From the NCBI RefSeq assembly GCF_000717995.1, contig NZ_JODM01000004.1:62001-126000 (forward strand): DNA of 64,000 bases, read 5' to 3'. Shown in pieces: positions 7,313 to 15,079 of the stretch. Numbering within the stretch: position 1 is the first letter of the stretch; each line of letters starts with the position of its first letter. Made by a program: the position numbers and the translations under genes. The DNA comes from Streptomyces violaceorubidus (GTDB lineage: Bacteria; Actinomycetota; Actinomycetes; Streptomycetales; Streptomycetaceae). The notes below the pieces were generated by a model. It saw nothing but the letters and a program-made list of their open reading frames with translations. It was not told the DNA's origin and ran no database searches.

Positions 7313-8760
7313 CGGGCCAGCTCCCGCTCAGGGTGGGCCGACCGCTCACGCACCGACCGCTCACGCGCCGACCGCTCACGCGCCGACCGCTCACGCGCCG
7401 ACCGCTCACGCGCCGACTGCTCGCGCGGCGCCGCTTCGTGCGCCGGGGCGTCGGCGTCCGGCGCGGGGGCCGTGACCCGGAGGCGGTCGGCACGGTGGTG
7501 GTCGACGTCGAGGACGTCGATGCGCCAGCCGTCCAGGGCGACCACGTCGCCCTTGGCGGGGATGCGTGCCAGGTGGGTGGCGACCAGGCCGGCCAGGGTC
7601 TCGTAGGGACCCTCCGGCGCGGTCAGGCCGATGCGCTCCAGGTGGTCCAGGCGCAGCGACCCGTCGGCCTCCCAGGCCGCGCGGCCGTCCGGGTCGGCAG
7701 GGGCGGGCAGCAGGTCCGGTACCTCGACCGGGTCGTGCTCGTCGCGCACCTCGCCGACGACCTCCTCGACGATGTCCTCGACCGTCGCCACGCCCGCCGT
7801 ACCGCCGTACTCGTCGATGACGACGGCCATGGTGCGGCCGGCGCGCATGCGCTCCAGGAGGCGGTCTGCGGGCAGGCTGTCCGGCACCAGGAGGGGCGCG
7901 GCGGCCAGCTCGGTGACGAGGGTGGCCCGGCGCCTGTCCGGCTCCAGGGCCAGCACGTCGCGGATGTGGACCGTGCCGATGACCTCGTCCAGGCTGTCCC
8001 GGTAGACCGGGAAGCGGGACAGGCCGGTGGCGTGCGAGAGGTTCGCGGCGTCGGCGGCGGTGGCGTGGGCCTCCAGGGCCTTGACGTCCACGCGCGGGGT
8101 CATGACGTTCTCCGCGGTCAGCTCGCTCAGGTGGAGCGTACGGACGAAGAGCTCGGCCGAGTCGGCCTCCAGGGCGCCCTCCGCGGCCGAGTGCTGGGCG
8201 AGGGCGACCAGCTCCTCGGCGCTGCGGGCGGAGGCGAGCTCCTCGGCCGGTTCCAGGCCGAAGCGGCGCACGACTCGGTTCGCCGTGTTGTTCAGGTGCC
8301 GGATGAAGGGGCCGAAGGCGGTGGTGAAGCCGCGCTGCGGGCCCGCGACGACCTTCGCGACGGCCAGCGGGCGGGAGATCGCCCAGTTCTTGGGGACCAG
8401 CTCGCCGACGACCATCAGGACGACGGTGGACAGCACCACGCCGAGCAGGGTCGCCACCGTGGAGGCGGCGCCGCCCAGACCGATCGCCGTCAGCGGGCCG
8501 CGCAGCAGCACCGCGATCGACGGCTCGGCCAGCATGCCGATGACCAGCGAGGTCACCGTGATGCCGAGCTGGGCGCCGGACAGCTGGAGGGTCAGCGAGC
8601 GTACGGCCTTCAGGGCGCCGTCGGCGCCGCGCTCACCGGACTCGGCGGCACGCTCCAGGTCGGAGCGCTCGACGGTGGTGAGGGAGAACTCGGCCGCGAC
8701 GAAGACGGCGCAGGCCAGGGTGAGGAGGAGGGCCAGCAGGAGCAGCAGGACCTCGGTCAC
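7309..8760 (-). CDS. CNNM/CorC-type membrane protein with CBS and transporter-associated domains
   Basis: 483 residues. A DUF21 transmembrane domain (about residues 1-200) with AEFSLTTVERSDLE is followed by two CBS motifs (about 215-340, with VIDEYGGTAGVATVEDIVEE). A CorC_HlyC domain ends near residue 435. The GTG at 8760 is preceded by GGGGTGG. The last 40 residues are unusual: a charged tail of SARER pentapeptides encoded by a 15-bp tandem repeat, absent from the usual family plan. It probably has the same ion-related role as the coupled downstream paralogue. Confidence 0.9.
   Translation of the reverse strand: MTEVLLLLLALLLTLACAVFVAAEFSLTTVERSDLERAAESGERGADGALKAVRSLTLQLSGAQLGITVTSLVIGMLAEPSIAVLLRGPLTAIGLGGAASTVATLLGVVLSTVVLMVVGELVPKNWAISRPLAVAKVVAGPQRGFTTAFGPFIRHLNNTANRVVRRFGLEPAEELASARSAEELVALAQHSAAEGALEADSAELFVRTLHLSELTAENVMTPRVDVKALEAHATAADAANLSHATGLSRFPVYRDSLDEVIGTVHIRDVLALEPDRRRATLVTELAAAPLLVPDSLPADRLLERMRAGRTMAVVIDEYGGTAGVATVEDIVEEVVGEVRDEHDPVEVPDLLPAPADPDGRAAWEADGSLRLDHLERIGLTAPEGPYETLAGLVATHLARIPAKGDVVALDGWRIDVLDVDHHRADRLRVTAPAPDADAPAHEAAPREQSARERSARERSARERSARERSVRERSAHPERELAR
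7339..7427. repeat. 15-bp tandem repeat encoding SARER units
   Basis: Five to six copies of ACCGCTCACGCGCCG make the C-terminal tail of the CNNM protein read SARER repeatedly on the minus strand. The array ends a few codons before the stop, where the sequence degenerates to SAHPERELAR. Confidence 0.85.
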
Positions 8761-8954
8761 CGTGCCACCCCGCTTCCCTCACGCACATACGGGGGCACTG
8801 GCGGGCCGGCCGTGGCACGGCCGGTACTGGGAGGCTCCATTACGGAACGGGACTCCTTAACGGGGTCGGTGGACGCCGGTACCAGCCGGGCGCCCGAGGG
8901 TTCCCCCTCATGGTAAAGGACGAGCAAAGAGAGCGGGAGTCCAGAGACCCTATG

Positions 8955-8973
8955 CTTCTACTCGCCTGTAGAG
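8955..8973. promoter_or_regulatory. Palindromic candidate operator upstream of spo0M
   Basis: CTTCTAC-TCGC-CTGTAGAG. The arms TCTAC/GTAGA are inverted. The same 15 fixed positions occur at 10030-10048 upstream of the terB-like gene. It lies 57 bases before the spo0M ATG. Confidence 0.55.
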
Positions 8974-9030
8974 AACGGCCGGACGGCTCCGGTTGTTCCC
9001 CGGACGAAAGCGAAGGAGTGAACCGCCTCG

Positions 9031-10026
9031 ATGGTGTTCAAGCGGCTGCTCGGTTCCCTCGGCGTGGGCGGACCCACGGTGGACACGGTCCTCGACCCGG
9101 GCGCCGCCCGGCCGGGGGGCACGCTGTCGGGCCGGGTCCGCCTCGTCGGCGGCGCCGCCGACCACGACGTCGAGCAGGTCGCGCTGGAACTGGCTGCCCG
9201 CGTGGAGACCGAGACCGAGCACCGGAAGACCGCCCCGGAGGGAGACGGCGAGGGCGTCGTCGTCTTCGACCGGCACACCGTCGGCGGGTCCTTCCGGCTC
9301 GCGGCGGGCGAGGAGACGAGCATCCCCTTCGCGGTGACGCTGCCCTGGGAGACCCCGGTGACCGAGCTGCACGGGCGGCCCCTGGGGATCGCGCTCGGCG
9401 TGCGCACCGAGCTGGCGGTCGCCGGCGCCCGGGACCGGGGCGGCCTGGACCCGCTCGCCGTGGCGCCGCTCCCGGCCCAGGAAGCCGTCCTGGAGGCCCT
9501 CGACGGGCTGGGCTTCGGCTTCCGCTCCGCCGACCTGGAGTACGGCCGCATCGGCGGCACCGGGCAGCAGCTGCCCTTCCGCCAGGAGATCGAGCTGACC
9601 CCGCCCTCGCGCTACGCCCACCAGGCCAACGAGATCGAGCTGACCTTCCTGGCCGTGCCCGGCGCCCTCGAAGTGGTGCTGGAGGCGGACAAGCGCGGCG
9701 GCCCGTTCTGCGACGACGGGCACGACGCGCTCAGCCGCTTCACCGTCCCGCACGAGGGCCCCGCCGGACCGCGGGACTGGACCGCCCTCGTCGACGGCTG
9801 GATCCAGGAGCTGCTCGAGCACCGCGCGTCGTACGGCTCCCACGCGGTGTACGGACACGACTCCGGGTACGCCGGTCACGGGCCGGGGGCGTCCCACGGC
9901 GGGCCCGGGGCCGGTGCCGCCCTCGCGGCCGGCGCGGCGGGGATCGCCGGGGGGCTGGTGGCGGCCGAGGTCGTCGACGCGGTGGGGGACTTCTTCGGGG
10001 GAGACTCCGAGGACGAGGAAGGCTGA
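9031..10026 (+). CDS. Sporulation-control protein, Spo0M family
   Basis: 331 residues. The N-terminal 240 residues match the arrestin-like beta-sandwich of Spo0M, beginning VFKRLLGSLGVGGPTVDTVL. Then come the Gly/Ala/His-rich stretch and a hydrophobic helix near residues 297-320. The acidic end is DSEDEEG. Spo0M proteins influence sporulation and cell-division timing in Bacillus and are widespread in actinobacteria, where the role is less clear. The start is supported by GAAGGAG 11 bases upstream. A palindrome at 8955-8973 is shared with the next gene, which suggests common control. Confidence 0.9.
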   Translation: MVFKRLLGSLGVGGPTVDTVLDPGAARPGGTLSGRVRLVGGAADHDVEQVALELAARVETETEHRKTAPEGDGEGVVVFDRHTVGGSFRLAAGEETSIPFAVTLPWETPVTELHGRPLGIALGVRTELAVAGARDRGGLDPLAVAPLPAQEAVLEALDGLGFGFRSADLEYGRIGGTGQQLPFRQEIELTPPSRYAHQANEIELTFLAVPGALEVVLEADKRGGPFCDDGHDALSRFTVPHEGPAGPRDWTALVDGWIQELLEHRASYGSHAVYGHDSGYAGHGPGASHGGPGAGAALAAGAAGIAGGLVAAEVVDAVGDFFGGDSEDEEG

Positions 10027-10029
10027 TAA

Positions 10030-10048
10030 CTTCTACAGTGCTGTAGAG
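10030..10048. promoter_or_regulatory. Palindromic candidate operator upstream of terB-like gene
   Basis: CTTCTAC-AGTG-CTGTAGAG. The core CTACAG-TG-CTGTAG is a perfect dyad. It shares all 15 non-spacer positions with the element at 8955-8973 and lies 86 bases before the ATG of the downstream gene. Confidence 0.55.
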
Positions 10049-10134
10049 GGTTCGGGCCGCTCCGCTCCCGGTTCGGCCCCGGACCACCCCCGATCACCCT
10101 TTTCCGGCCGACCGGCACGGAGTACGGAGTTCTC

Positions 10135-10590
10135 ATGGCCCTGTGGGACCGCTTCAAGGAGTCCGCGTCGCAGATGCAGACGCAGCTCGTGGCGAAGAAG
10201 AACGACCTCAAGAGCGGCGCCTTCCGCGACGCGAGCATGGCGATGTGCGCGCTGGTCGCCGCGGCCGACGGCAGCGTCGACCCCTCGGAGCGGCAGCGGG
10301 TCGCCCAGCTGATCTCGACCAACGAGGTGCTGCAGAACTTCCCCGCCGACGACCTGCGCCGCCGCTTCGAGAGCAACCTGGACAAGCTGACCGCCGACTT
10401 CGCCTTCGGCAAGGTGAGCATCCTCCAGGAGATCGCCAAGGCGAAGAAGAAGCCCGCCGAGGCACGGGCCGTGATCCAGATCGGCATCGTGATCGGCGGC
10501 GCCGACGGGGACTTCGACAAGGACGAGCGCGCCGTGGTCCGCGAGGCGTGCTACGCCCTCGACCTGCCCCCGCACGAGTTCGACCTCTGA
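10135..10590 (+). CDS. TerB-family tellurite resistance protein
   Basis: 151 residues. The whole protein is the all-helical TerB fold, with two similar halves that each carry an acidic metal-binding loop: AAADGSVDPSER (about residues 42-53) and GGADGDFDKDER (about 121-132). TerB proteins sit at the inner face of the membrane, bind Ca2+ and belong to tellurite, phage and oxidant stress networks. No terD/terC genes are adjacent here. The gene follows spo0M by 108 bases and shares the palindromic upstream element. This suggests joint regulation rather than a full ter cluster. Confidence 0.9.
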   Translation: MALWDRFKESASQMQTQLVAKKNDLKSGAFRDASMAMCALVAAADGSVDPSERQRVAQLISTNEVLQNFPADDLRRRFESNLDKLTADFAFGKVSILQEIAKAKKKPAEARAVIQIGIVIGGADGDFDKDERAVVREACYALDLPPHEFDL

Positions 10591-10643
10591 GCACTCCCGA
10601 GCCCCGCGGGCACCGGGCCCGCCGGCCTTGCCGTAGATTCCGG

Positions 10644-10670
10644 GTGCGGGCCCGTGCCGCGGGCCCGCAC
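10644..10670. terminator. Hairpin between terB-like gene and tatA
   Basis: GTGCGGGCCCG and CGGGCCCGCAC form 11 perfect pairs around a 5-base loop. A TAGATT just before it could be a -10 box, in which case the hairpin would open the tatA leader rather than end the terB transcript. Confidence 0.5.
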
Positions 10671-10693
10671 CGTACGACCACCAGGGGAGCGCC

Positions 10694-10912
10694 GTGTTCG
10701 GACTCAGCGAGCTCGCGATCATTCTCATCGTCGTCGCGGCCGTCATCGCCGCCAAGAAGCTCCCCGAGCTGACCCGCTCGGCGGGCAAGTCGGCCCGCAT
10801 CCTCAAGGCCGAGGCCCGCGCCGCGAGGGACGCGGACGAACCGGGTACGCCGCGCGTCATCCAGGGGGAGACGGTCAAGCGCGAGGACCCCGGAACCGGC
10901 CCCCGGGACTGA
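10694..10912 (+). CDS. TatA/E-family twin-arginine translocase subunit
   Basis: 72 residues with the TatA plan: a short extracytoplasmic start (MFGLSE), one hydrophobic helix (about residues 5-20), a KKLPEL hinge and an amphipathic, charged helix to about 45. The tail is acidic. TatA oligomers form the pore of the Tat exporter with TatB/TatC. No tatB or tatC lies nearby, so this is an additional, isolated TatA-like protein. Streptomycetes often have more than one. The GTG start follows AGGGGAG. PhoX elsewhere in this window is a predicted Tat substrate. Confidence 0.85.
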   Translation: MFGLSELAIILIVVAAVIAAKKLPELTRSAGKSARILKAEARAARDADEPGTPRVIQGETVKREDPGTGPRD

Positions 10913-10947
10913 GCCCGGCGGCAACGGACACGGTCGCGTCGCCGTCC

Positions 10948-11050
10948 TGTCCGGGACAGCCCGGGACCGCCCGGGACCGCCCGGGACCGCCCGGGACCGC
11001 CCGGGACCGCCCGGGACCGCCCGGGGCCGCCCGGGGCCGCCCGGGACCAG
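10948..11050. repeat. 10-bp tandem repeat, CCCGGGACCG
   Basis: Eight or more head-to-tail copies lie between the convergent tatA and penicillin-binding protein genes, the last copies changing to CCCGGGGCCG. Each copy contains the dyad CCCGGG. No frame or promoter is evident in it. Confidence 0.85.
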
Positions 11051-11057
11051 GACGGGA

Positions 11058-12728
11058 TCAAAACGGGTCCTCCGGTACGGCCGACAGCAGGCTGTGCACG
11101 ACGGGGCCCGCCGAACCGCCGCCGGTGACGCCCTCCTCGACGACGACGGCGACGGCGACGTTGCCCCGGTGGGCGACGAGCCAGCCGTTGTTGTCCTGGT
11201 CGTCGGAGACCTCGGCGGTGCCGGTCTTGGCCCCGATCTCCCCCGGCAGGTCGGCCAGGACGTGCGCGGTGCCGTCGGTGACGGTGGCCCGCATCAGCCC
11301 GCGCAGCTGGGTGACGACCTCGTCGGGGAGCGGCTCGGTGCGGGTCCCGTTCTCGTTGCCCGCGGTGACGGACGGCTGGTGGAACCGGCCGGACACCGCG
11401 GTGGCCGTCACCGACGCCATGATCAGGGGGTTGGCCTGGACGCGGCCCTGCCCGATCATCGACGCGGCCTTCTCCGTCTCGTCCTTGGGCACCGGCACCG
11501 AGCCGTCGTACGTCGGGATGCCGACGTGCCACTCCTGGCCGACCCCGAAGTAGGTGCGCGCGACCTTCCCCAGCTCCCCGTCGTCGAGCTTGCCCCGCAG
11601 CCCGATGAAGGCGGTGTTGCAGGACTCGGTGAAGTCCTTGCGGAAGGTGGCTCCGGGGTGCTCGGAGGTCTCCACGTTGTGGAACTCCTTGCCCACGGTC
11701 AGGTACTTGGGGCAGTCCACGACGTCGTCGGGCGCGACCGCGTCCTTGAGCAGCAGGGCACTGCTGGTGACGATCTTCCAGGTGGAGCCGGGCGCGTAGG
11801 TGCCGGAGGCGGCGCGGTTGAAGCCGGAGGAGGGCGAGTTGGCGAGGGCGAGGACCTCGCCGTTGTCGACGCGCAGGGCGACCAGGGAGGCGTTCTTGCC
11901 GTCGGCCCGGCCGAGGGCCCGCTCGGCGGCGGACTGCCAGTCGGCGTCCAGGGTGGTGCGCACGGGCCGGTCCGCGGTGGCCGGGTCGGGCTTCTTGCCA
12001 AAGGACGCCTCGGTGCGCACGGTCTCGCCGCTGGCCCGGTCGACCAGCTCGACCGCGCCGCGCGGACCGCCGCCGCCCGCGTCGCCGGCCAGCCGCCCCA
12101 GGAGCGGGGCCAGGGACGGGTAGGCGTCGCCCACGAGGGAGACCCCCTGGCGGTCGGTGACCTTCGTCGGGGCGGTCTCCTCGCGTTGAAGGCGGAACTT
12201 CTCCGTCTCGCTCAGCCGCGGGTGCACCAGCGACAGCCGCCAGTCCACCTTCCAGCCGCCGTCGCCCTGCTCGCGCAGCGGCAGCCGCGACGCGTACGTC
12301 CAGGTGCCCAGGCCGCTGACCGGCATCCGGGCGGTGAAGGGGACGCCGAGGGTGCCGTCCTCTTCCTCCTTCACGCCGTCCTCCGCCGCCGTCAGCTTCG
12401 GTTTCTCGATGTCGAGCCCCGCGGTGAAGCTCTGCAGCACCTCCCGCGCCTTGGCGGGATCGGTGGTGCGTCCGGCGGCGTCCGGCAGCCGACCGGCGGC
12501 CCAGTCGGCGAGGAACGCGCGCGCCTGCCTCATCGCGGCGGGGTCGGGCCCGTCGTCGCCGCGCGCGAAGGGGCCGAACCCGGCGGCGTACGAGCCGCCC
12601 GCGGCGATCGCGAGGACGACGCCCACGGCGGCCACGGCCCGGACACCCTTGCGGGGCCCGCGGCGGCGGGGAGCGGGGGCGGGCGGAGAGGTGGAGTAGG
12701 GGGAGGCGGGGTGGGGAGCGTGGGGCAT
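11058..12728 (-). CDS. Class B penicillin-binding protein (transpeptidase) with NTF2-like domain
   Basis: 556 residues from the ATG at 12728. A cytoplasmic Pro-rich start is followed by one membrane helix (about 38-58), an NTF2/MecA-like N-domain (about 70-190), a dimerisation region and a transpeptidase domain. The active-site motifs are STWK (serine near 314), SCN (near 368) and KTGTAE (near 501). It cross-links peptidoglycan outside the membrane. The plan resembles PBP2a/PBP3-like proteins of Gram-positives, several of which have low beta-lactam affinity. It follows an esterase lipoprotein gene by 20 bases and is probably co-transcribed with it. A longer upstream frame exists but has no ribosome site and a non-family sequence. 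Confidence 0.92.
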   Translation of the reverse strand: MPHAPHPASPYSTSPPAPAPRRRGPRKGVRAVAAVGVVLAIAAGGSYAAGFGPFARGDDGPDPAAMRQARAFLADWAAGRLPDAAGRTTDPAKAREVLQSFTAGLDIEKPKLTAAEDGVKEEEDGTLGVPFTARMPVSGLGTWTYASRLPLREQGDGGWKVDWRLSLVHPRLSETEKFRLQREETAPTKVTDRQGVSLVGDAYPSLAPLLGRLAGDAGGGGPRGAVELVDRASGETVRTEASFGKKPDPATADRPVRTTLDADWQSAAERALGRADGKNASLVALRVDNGEVLALANSPSSGFNRAASGTYAPGSTWKIVTSSALLLKDAVAPDDVVDCPKYLTVGKEFHNVETSEHPGATFRKDFTESCNTAFIGLRGKLDDGELGKVARTYFGVGQEWHVGIPTYDGSVPVPKDETEKAASMIGQGRVQANPLIMASVTATAVSGRFHQPSVTAGNENGTRTEPLPDEVVTQLRGLMRATVTDGTAHVLADLPGEIGAKTGTAEVSDDQDNNGWLVAHRGNVAVAVVVEEGVTGGGSAGPVVHSLLSAVPEDPF

Positions 12729-12748
12729 GGGAGGTCCTTGTCGGTCGG

Positions 12749-13885
12749 TCAGCGGCCGGGGCCGGTGAGGAAGTCGAGGATCGTGTCGGTGGCGTCGAGG
12801 GCCTTGCTGACGGGGCCGAACCCCTCGGGCGGCGCGACGGTCGAGCCCGGCCAGGTGTGACCGGCGTCGTCGACGACGAGGAGTTGCACGGTGCCGCCGG
12901 GCCGCCGCTCGCCGCCGGGCGCACCGCCCTTGAGCCGCCACACCGTCCGGTCGTAGCCCTTCTCCTCCCGAGTGACCGGCGCGCCCGCGCCCCCGGCCGC
13001 CGCGAAGGCGGCCGCGCTGTCCCGGGCGGACCGGGTCGGCAGGATCGGCTCCCCGGGGTCCGGCGGCGGGGAGGGCAGGCCCGCGAGTGGCCGTACGGGG
13101 TCGTCGGCGCCGTAGACGACCACGACCGGGACCGGCCCCGTGGGCTGCACCGCGGCCGCCCCCGTGGGAAGTTGGCCGGACACCGAGGCCGCGCCCGCCA
13201 GCAGGGTGGGACGCTCGGCGGCCATGCGCAGGGCCATCGAGCCGCCGTTGGAGAACCCGGCGACGTAGACCTGGTCGGGGTCGGCCCGTTCAGTGCGGAC
13301 CAGGTGCTCGATCAGCGCCTCGGTGAACCGGACGTCCAGGTCCGGGTCCGGGCGCTGCTTCGTCGCCCGGGTGCCCGCGCCCCAGCCGTGGCCGAGGCCC
13401 TCGGGAAAGGCGACGAGCATGCCGCGCGCGGTGGCCGCCCGCTCCAACCGGGTCTTGGCACGCAGTTCGGCGGCGTCGGCGCCCCGGCCGTGGAAGGCGA
13501 TGAGGAGGGGCCTCGGGGCGTCGTCGGTGGCGGCGGAGGCGGGGGCGGGCCGGTGCAGGAGGTACTGGCGGATGTCCCCGTCCACCCGGAGCCGCGCGGA
13601 GACCTCCGGCGCCGGGGTGCCCGTACCGCCGGCGGACGGGCCGCTCGCCGCCGGCCCCGCGGTCGGACGGCCGGAGTCGGCGCCGGCGTGCGGACCGGTG
13701 GCGCAACCGGCCAGGGGGAGGACGAGGGCGAGGGCGAGCACGCCGGGCCACCGGAGGGCGCGGCGCGCGAGGCGACGGTCACCGCCGGGGTCACTGTCAC
13801 GGCCGCGGTCACTGTCACAGTCACGGTCACGGCCGCGGTCACTGTCACGGCCGGGGTCACGGTCACGGTCACGGAAGGAACGCAT
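12749..13885 (-). CDS. Secreted alpha/beta-hydrolase lipoprotein, PHB-depolymerase/feruloyl-esterase (LpqC) like
   Basis: 378 residues. A type II signal peptide has the hydrophobic core VLALALVLPLAGC, with the lipobox cysteine near residue 61. A Gly/Ser/Pro linker precedes an esterase domain with HGRG (oxyanion), the nucleophile elbow GFSNGG, YGADDPV (acid) and DDAGHTWPG (His). Such enzymes cleave ester bonds of polymers or plant phenolic esters outside the cell. The first 35 residues are an abnormal run of Arg-Asp/Ser-Asp units from a 6-bp repeat. No other in-frame start lies between ATG 13885 and the hydrophobic core. The gene precedes the penicillin-binding protein. Confidence 0.85.
   Translation of the reverse strand: MRSFRDRDRDPGRDSDRGRDRDCDSDRGRDSDPGGDRRLARRALRWPGVLALALVLPLAGCATGPHAGADSGRPTAGPAASGPSAGGTGTPAPEVSARLRVDGDIRQYLLHRPAPASAATDDAPRPLLIAFHGRGADAAELRAKTRLERAATARGMLVAFPEGLGHGWGAGTRATKQRPDPDLDVRFTEALIEHLVRTERADPDQVYVAGFSNGGSMALRMAAERPTLLAGAASVSGQLPTGAAAVQPTGPVPVVVVYGADDPVRPLAGLPSPPPDPGEPILPTRSARDSAAAFAAAGGAGAPVTREEKGYDRTVWRLKGGAPGGERRPGGTVQLLVVDDAGHTWPGSTVAPPEGFGPVSKALDATDTILDFLTGPGR
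13788..13882. repeat. Hexanucleotide repeat (GGTCAC type) at the esterase 5' end
   Basis: The plus strand reads GGTCAC/TGTCAC/GGCCGC repeatedly. The minus strand codes for RD, SD and RG dipeptides at the protein N-terminus. Copy-number change in steps of six would preserve the frame. Confidence 0.8.
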
Positions 13886-13947
13886 GGCCCGAGGAGAGCA
13901 ACCGCTCCGAGTCCCTGTCCAAGACCGATATGAATGTCGGATCGATC

Positions 13948-13963
13948 AATCACCAATATGATT
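13948..13963. promoter_or_regulatory. Inverted repeat before the LysR gene
   Basis: AATCA-CCAATA-TGATT lies 8-23 bases before the GTG of the LysR gene and 63 bases from the divergent esterase start. LysR proteins commonly bind such dyads in divergent promoters and repress their own gene. Confidence 0.4.
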
Positions 13964-13970
13964 ACTGGTC

Positions 13971-14933
13971 GTGGACCTGGTGCGGCACCTGGAGTGCTTC
14001 GTGGCTGTTGCAGAAGAGTCACACTTCGGGCGTGCCGCCGCCCGGCTCGGCATGGCCCAGCCGCCCCTGTCGCAGCGCATCCAACGGCTGGAGAAGGAGC
14101 TGGGCGTCCGGCTCTTCGAGCGCTCCAGCCGCCACGTGACGATCACCGAGGCGGGCACGCTGCTGCTCGCCGAGGCCCGTGAGCTGCTGGCCCGCGCCGA
14201 GGCGCTGCGGACCGCCGCGCGCCGCATCCGGGACGGCGAGAGCGGCCTGCTGCGCGCCGCCCTGTCCCCCGACATCTCCGGCGAGACGGTCGCCGCCCTG
14301 CTGGCCGACTTCCGCCACCGGCACGCGGGGCTGGAACTGGAGCTGCACGAGCTGACCACCGCCCAGCAGCTCGCCGGGTTCGCCGCCCACGAACTGGACG
14401 TCGGCCTCATCCACCACCCCTGCGACGTCACGGGACTGGAGCTGGGCCCGGTGCTCCGCCGCGACCTCGGCGTCCTGCTGCCGCGCGGCGCGCCCCAGAC
14501 GCGGCTGGACGAGGTGCCGCTCGCCGCCCTCACCGGCTACGACCTGGTCCTCTTCCCGCGCGCCGACGCCCCCGCCGTCTACGACGACCTGCTCACCGCC
14601 TGCGCCCGGGGCGGCTACACGCCCGCCGCGGTACGGCACGGCCAGGGGGCCAGCTTCGTCCGCGGCCTGGTCCTGTCGTCCGGGGCCGTCGCGCTCGGCC
14701 CCCGCGACACCCGGCTCGTGGCCCCCGGCGACCAGGACCTGGTCTGGCGTCCGCTGGCCGGGGCGCCGCCCGCCTGGCGGCACTCCGCGGCCTGGCCCAA
14801 GGGGCGCGGCGACGCCGCCGTCGGCGCCTTCGCGGACGCGGCCACCCACGCGCTGCGCACCACGGCGGGCGCCCACTCCGAGACGCCCGCCCGGCCCCTG
14901 CACCTGCGCCCGGCATCGGAGTACTGGCTATGA
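13971..14933 (+). CDS. LysR-family transcriptional regulator
   Basis: 320 residues. The N-terminal winged helix-turn-helix contains FVAVAEESHFGRAAARLGMAQPPLSQRIQRLE (given in two parts: helix 2 about residues 18-26, recognition helix about 29-37). It is followed by a LysR substrate-binding domain to about 290. The QPPLSQ recognition segment is typical of the BenM/CatM/AmpR-like branch. Its stop overlaps the ATG of a 49-codon ORF, whose stop overlaps a beta-lactamase-like gene. It may therefore control that enzyme from within the same operon, rather than from the usual divergent position. The divergent esterase/PBP operon is another possible target. Confidence 0.9.
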   Translation: MDLVRHLECFVAVAEESHFGRAAARLGMAQPPLSQRIQRLEKELGVRLFERSSRHVTITEAGTLLLAEARELLARAEALRTAARRIRDGESGLLRAALSPDISGETVAALLADFRHRHAGLELELHELTTAQQLAGFAAHELDVGLIHHPCDVTGLELGPVLRRDLGVLLPRGAPQTRLDEVPLAALTGYDLVLFPRADAPAVYDDLLTACARGGYTPAAVRHGQGASFVRGLVLSSGAVALGPRDTRLVAPGDQDLVWRPLAGAPPAWRHSAAWPKGRGDAAVGAFADAATHALRTTAGAHSETPARPLHLRPASEYWL

Positions 14934-15079
14934 CCGGCCCCACCACCCCCCGCCACCGCCCGGCACCGGACGGCGCCCTCCGGACGACCTCCACGCGCGC
15001 CGGAGCGCGCGCCGGAGCTCGCGACGCGGCGGACGCCCGGCCCACGGGTTCCCACTCGGCACCGGAGGCCCGGTCATGA
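14930..15079 (+). CDS. Small 49-residue ORF coupled on both sides
   Basis: ATG at 14930 lies within the LysR stop (ATGA). The ORF ends in TGA at 15077-15079, which overlaps the ATG of the next gene (again ATGA). The product is Pro/Arg/Ala/Thr-rich with a hydrophilic composition, no signal peptide and no family I recognise. Its value may lie in carrying ribosomes from the LysR gene to the enzyme gene rather than in the peptide itself. It could also be a chance frame. Confidence 0.35.
   Translation: MTGPTTPRHRPAPDGALRTTSTRAGARAGARDAADARPTGSHSAPEARS

Noticed and set aside
13312..14022. ORF with VTVTPAVTVTAAV repeats antisense to the esterase start
   Set aside because: It arises from the same 6-bp repeat that encodes the Arg-Asp run. 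No start signal or family.
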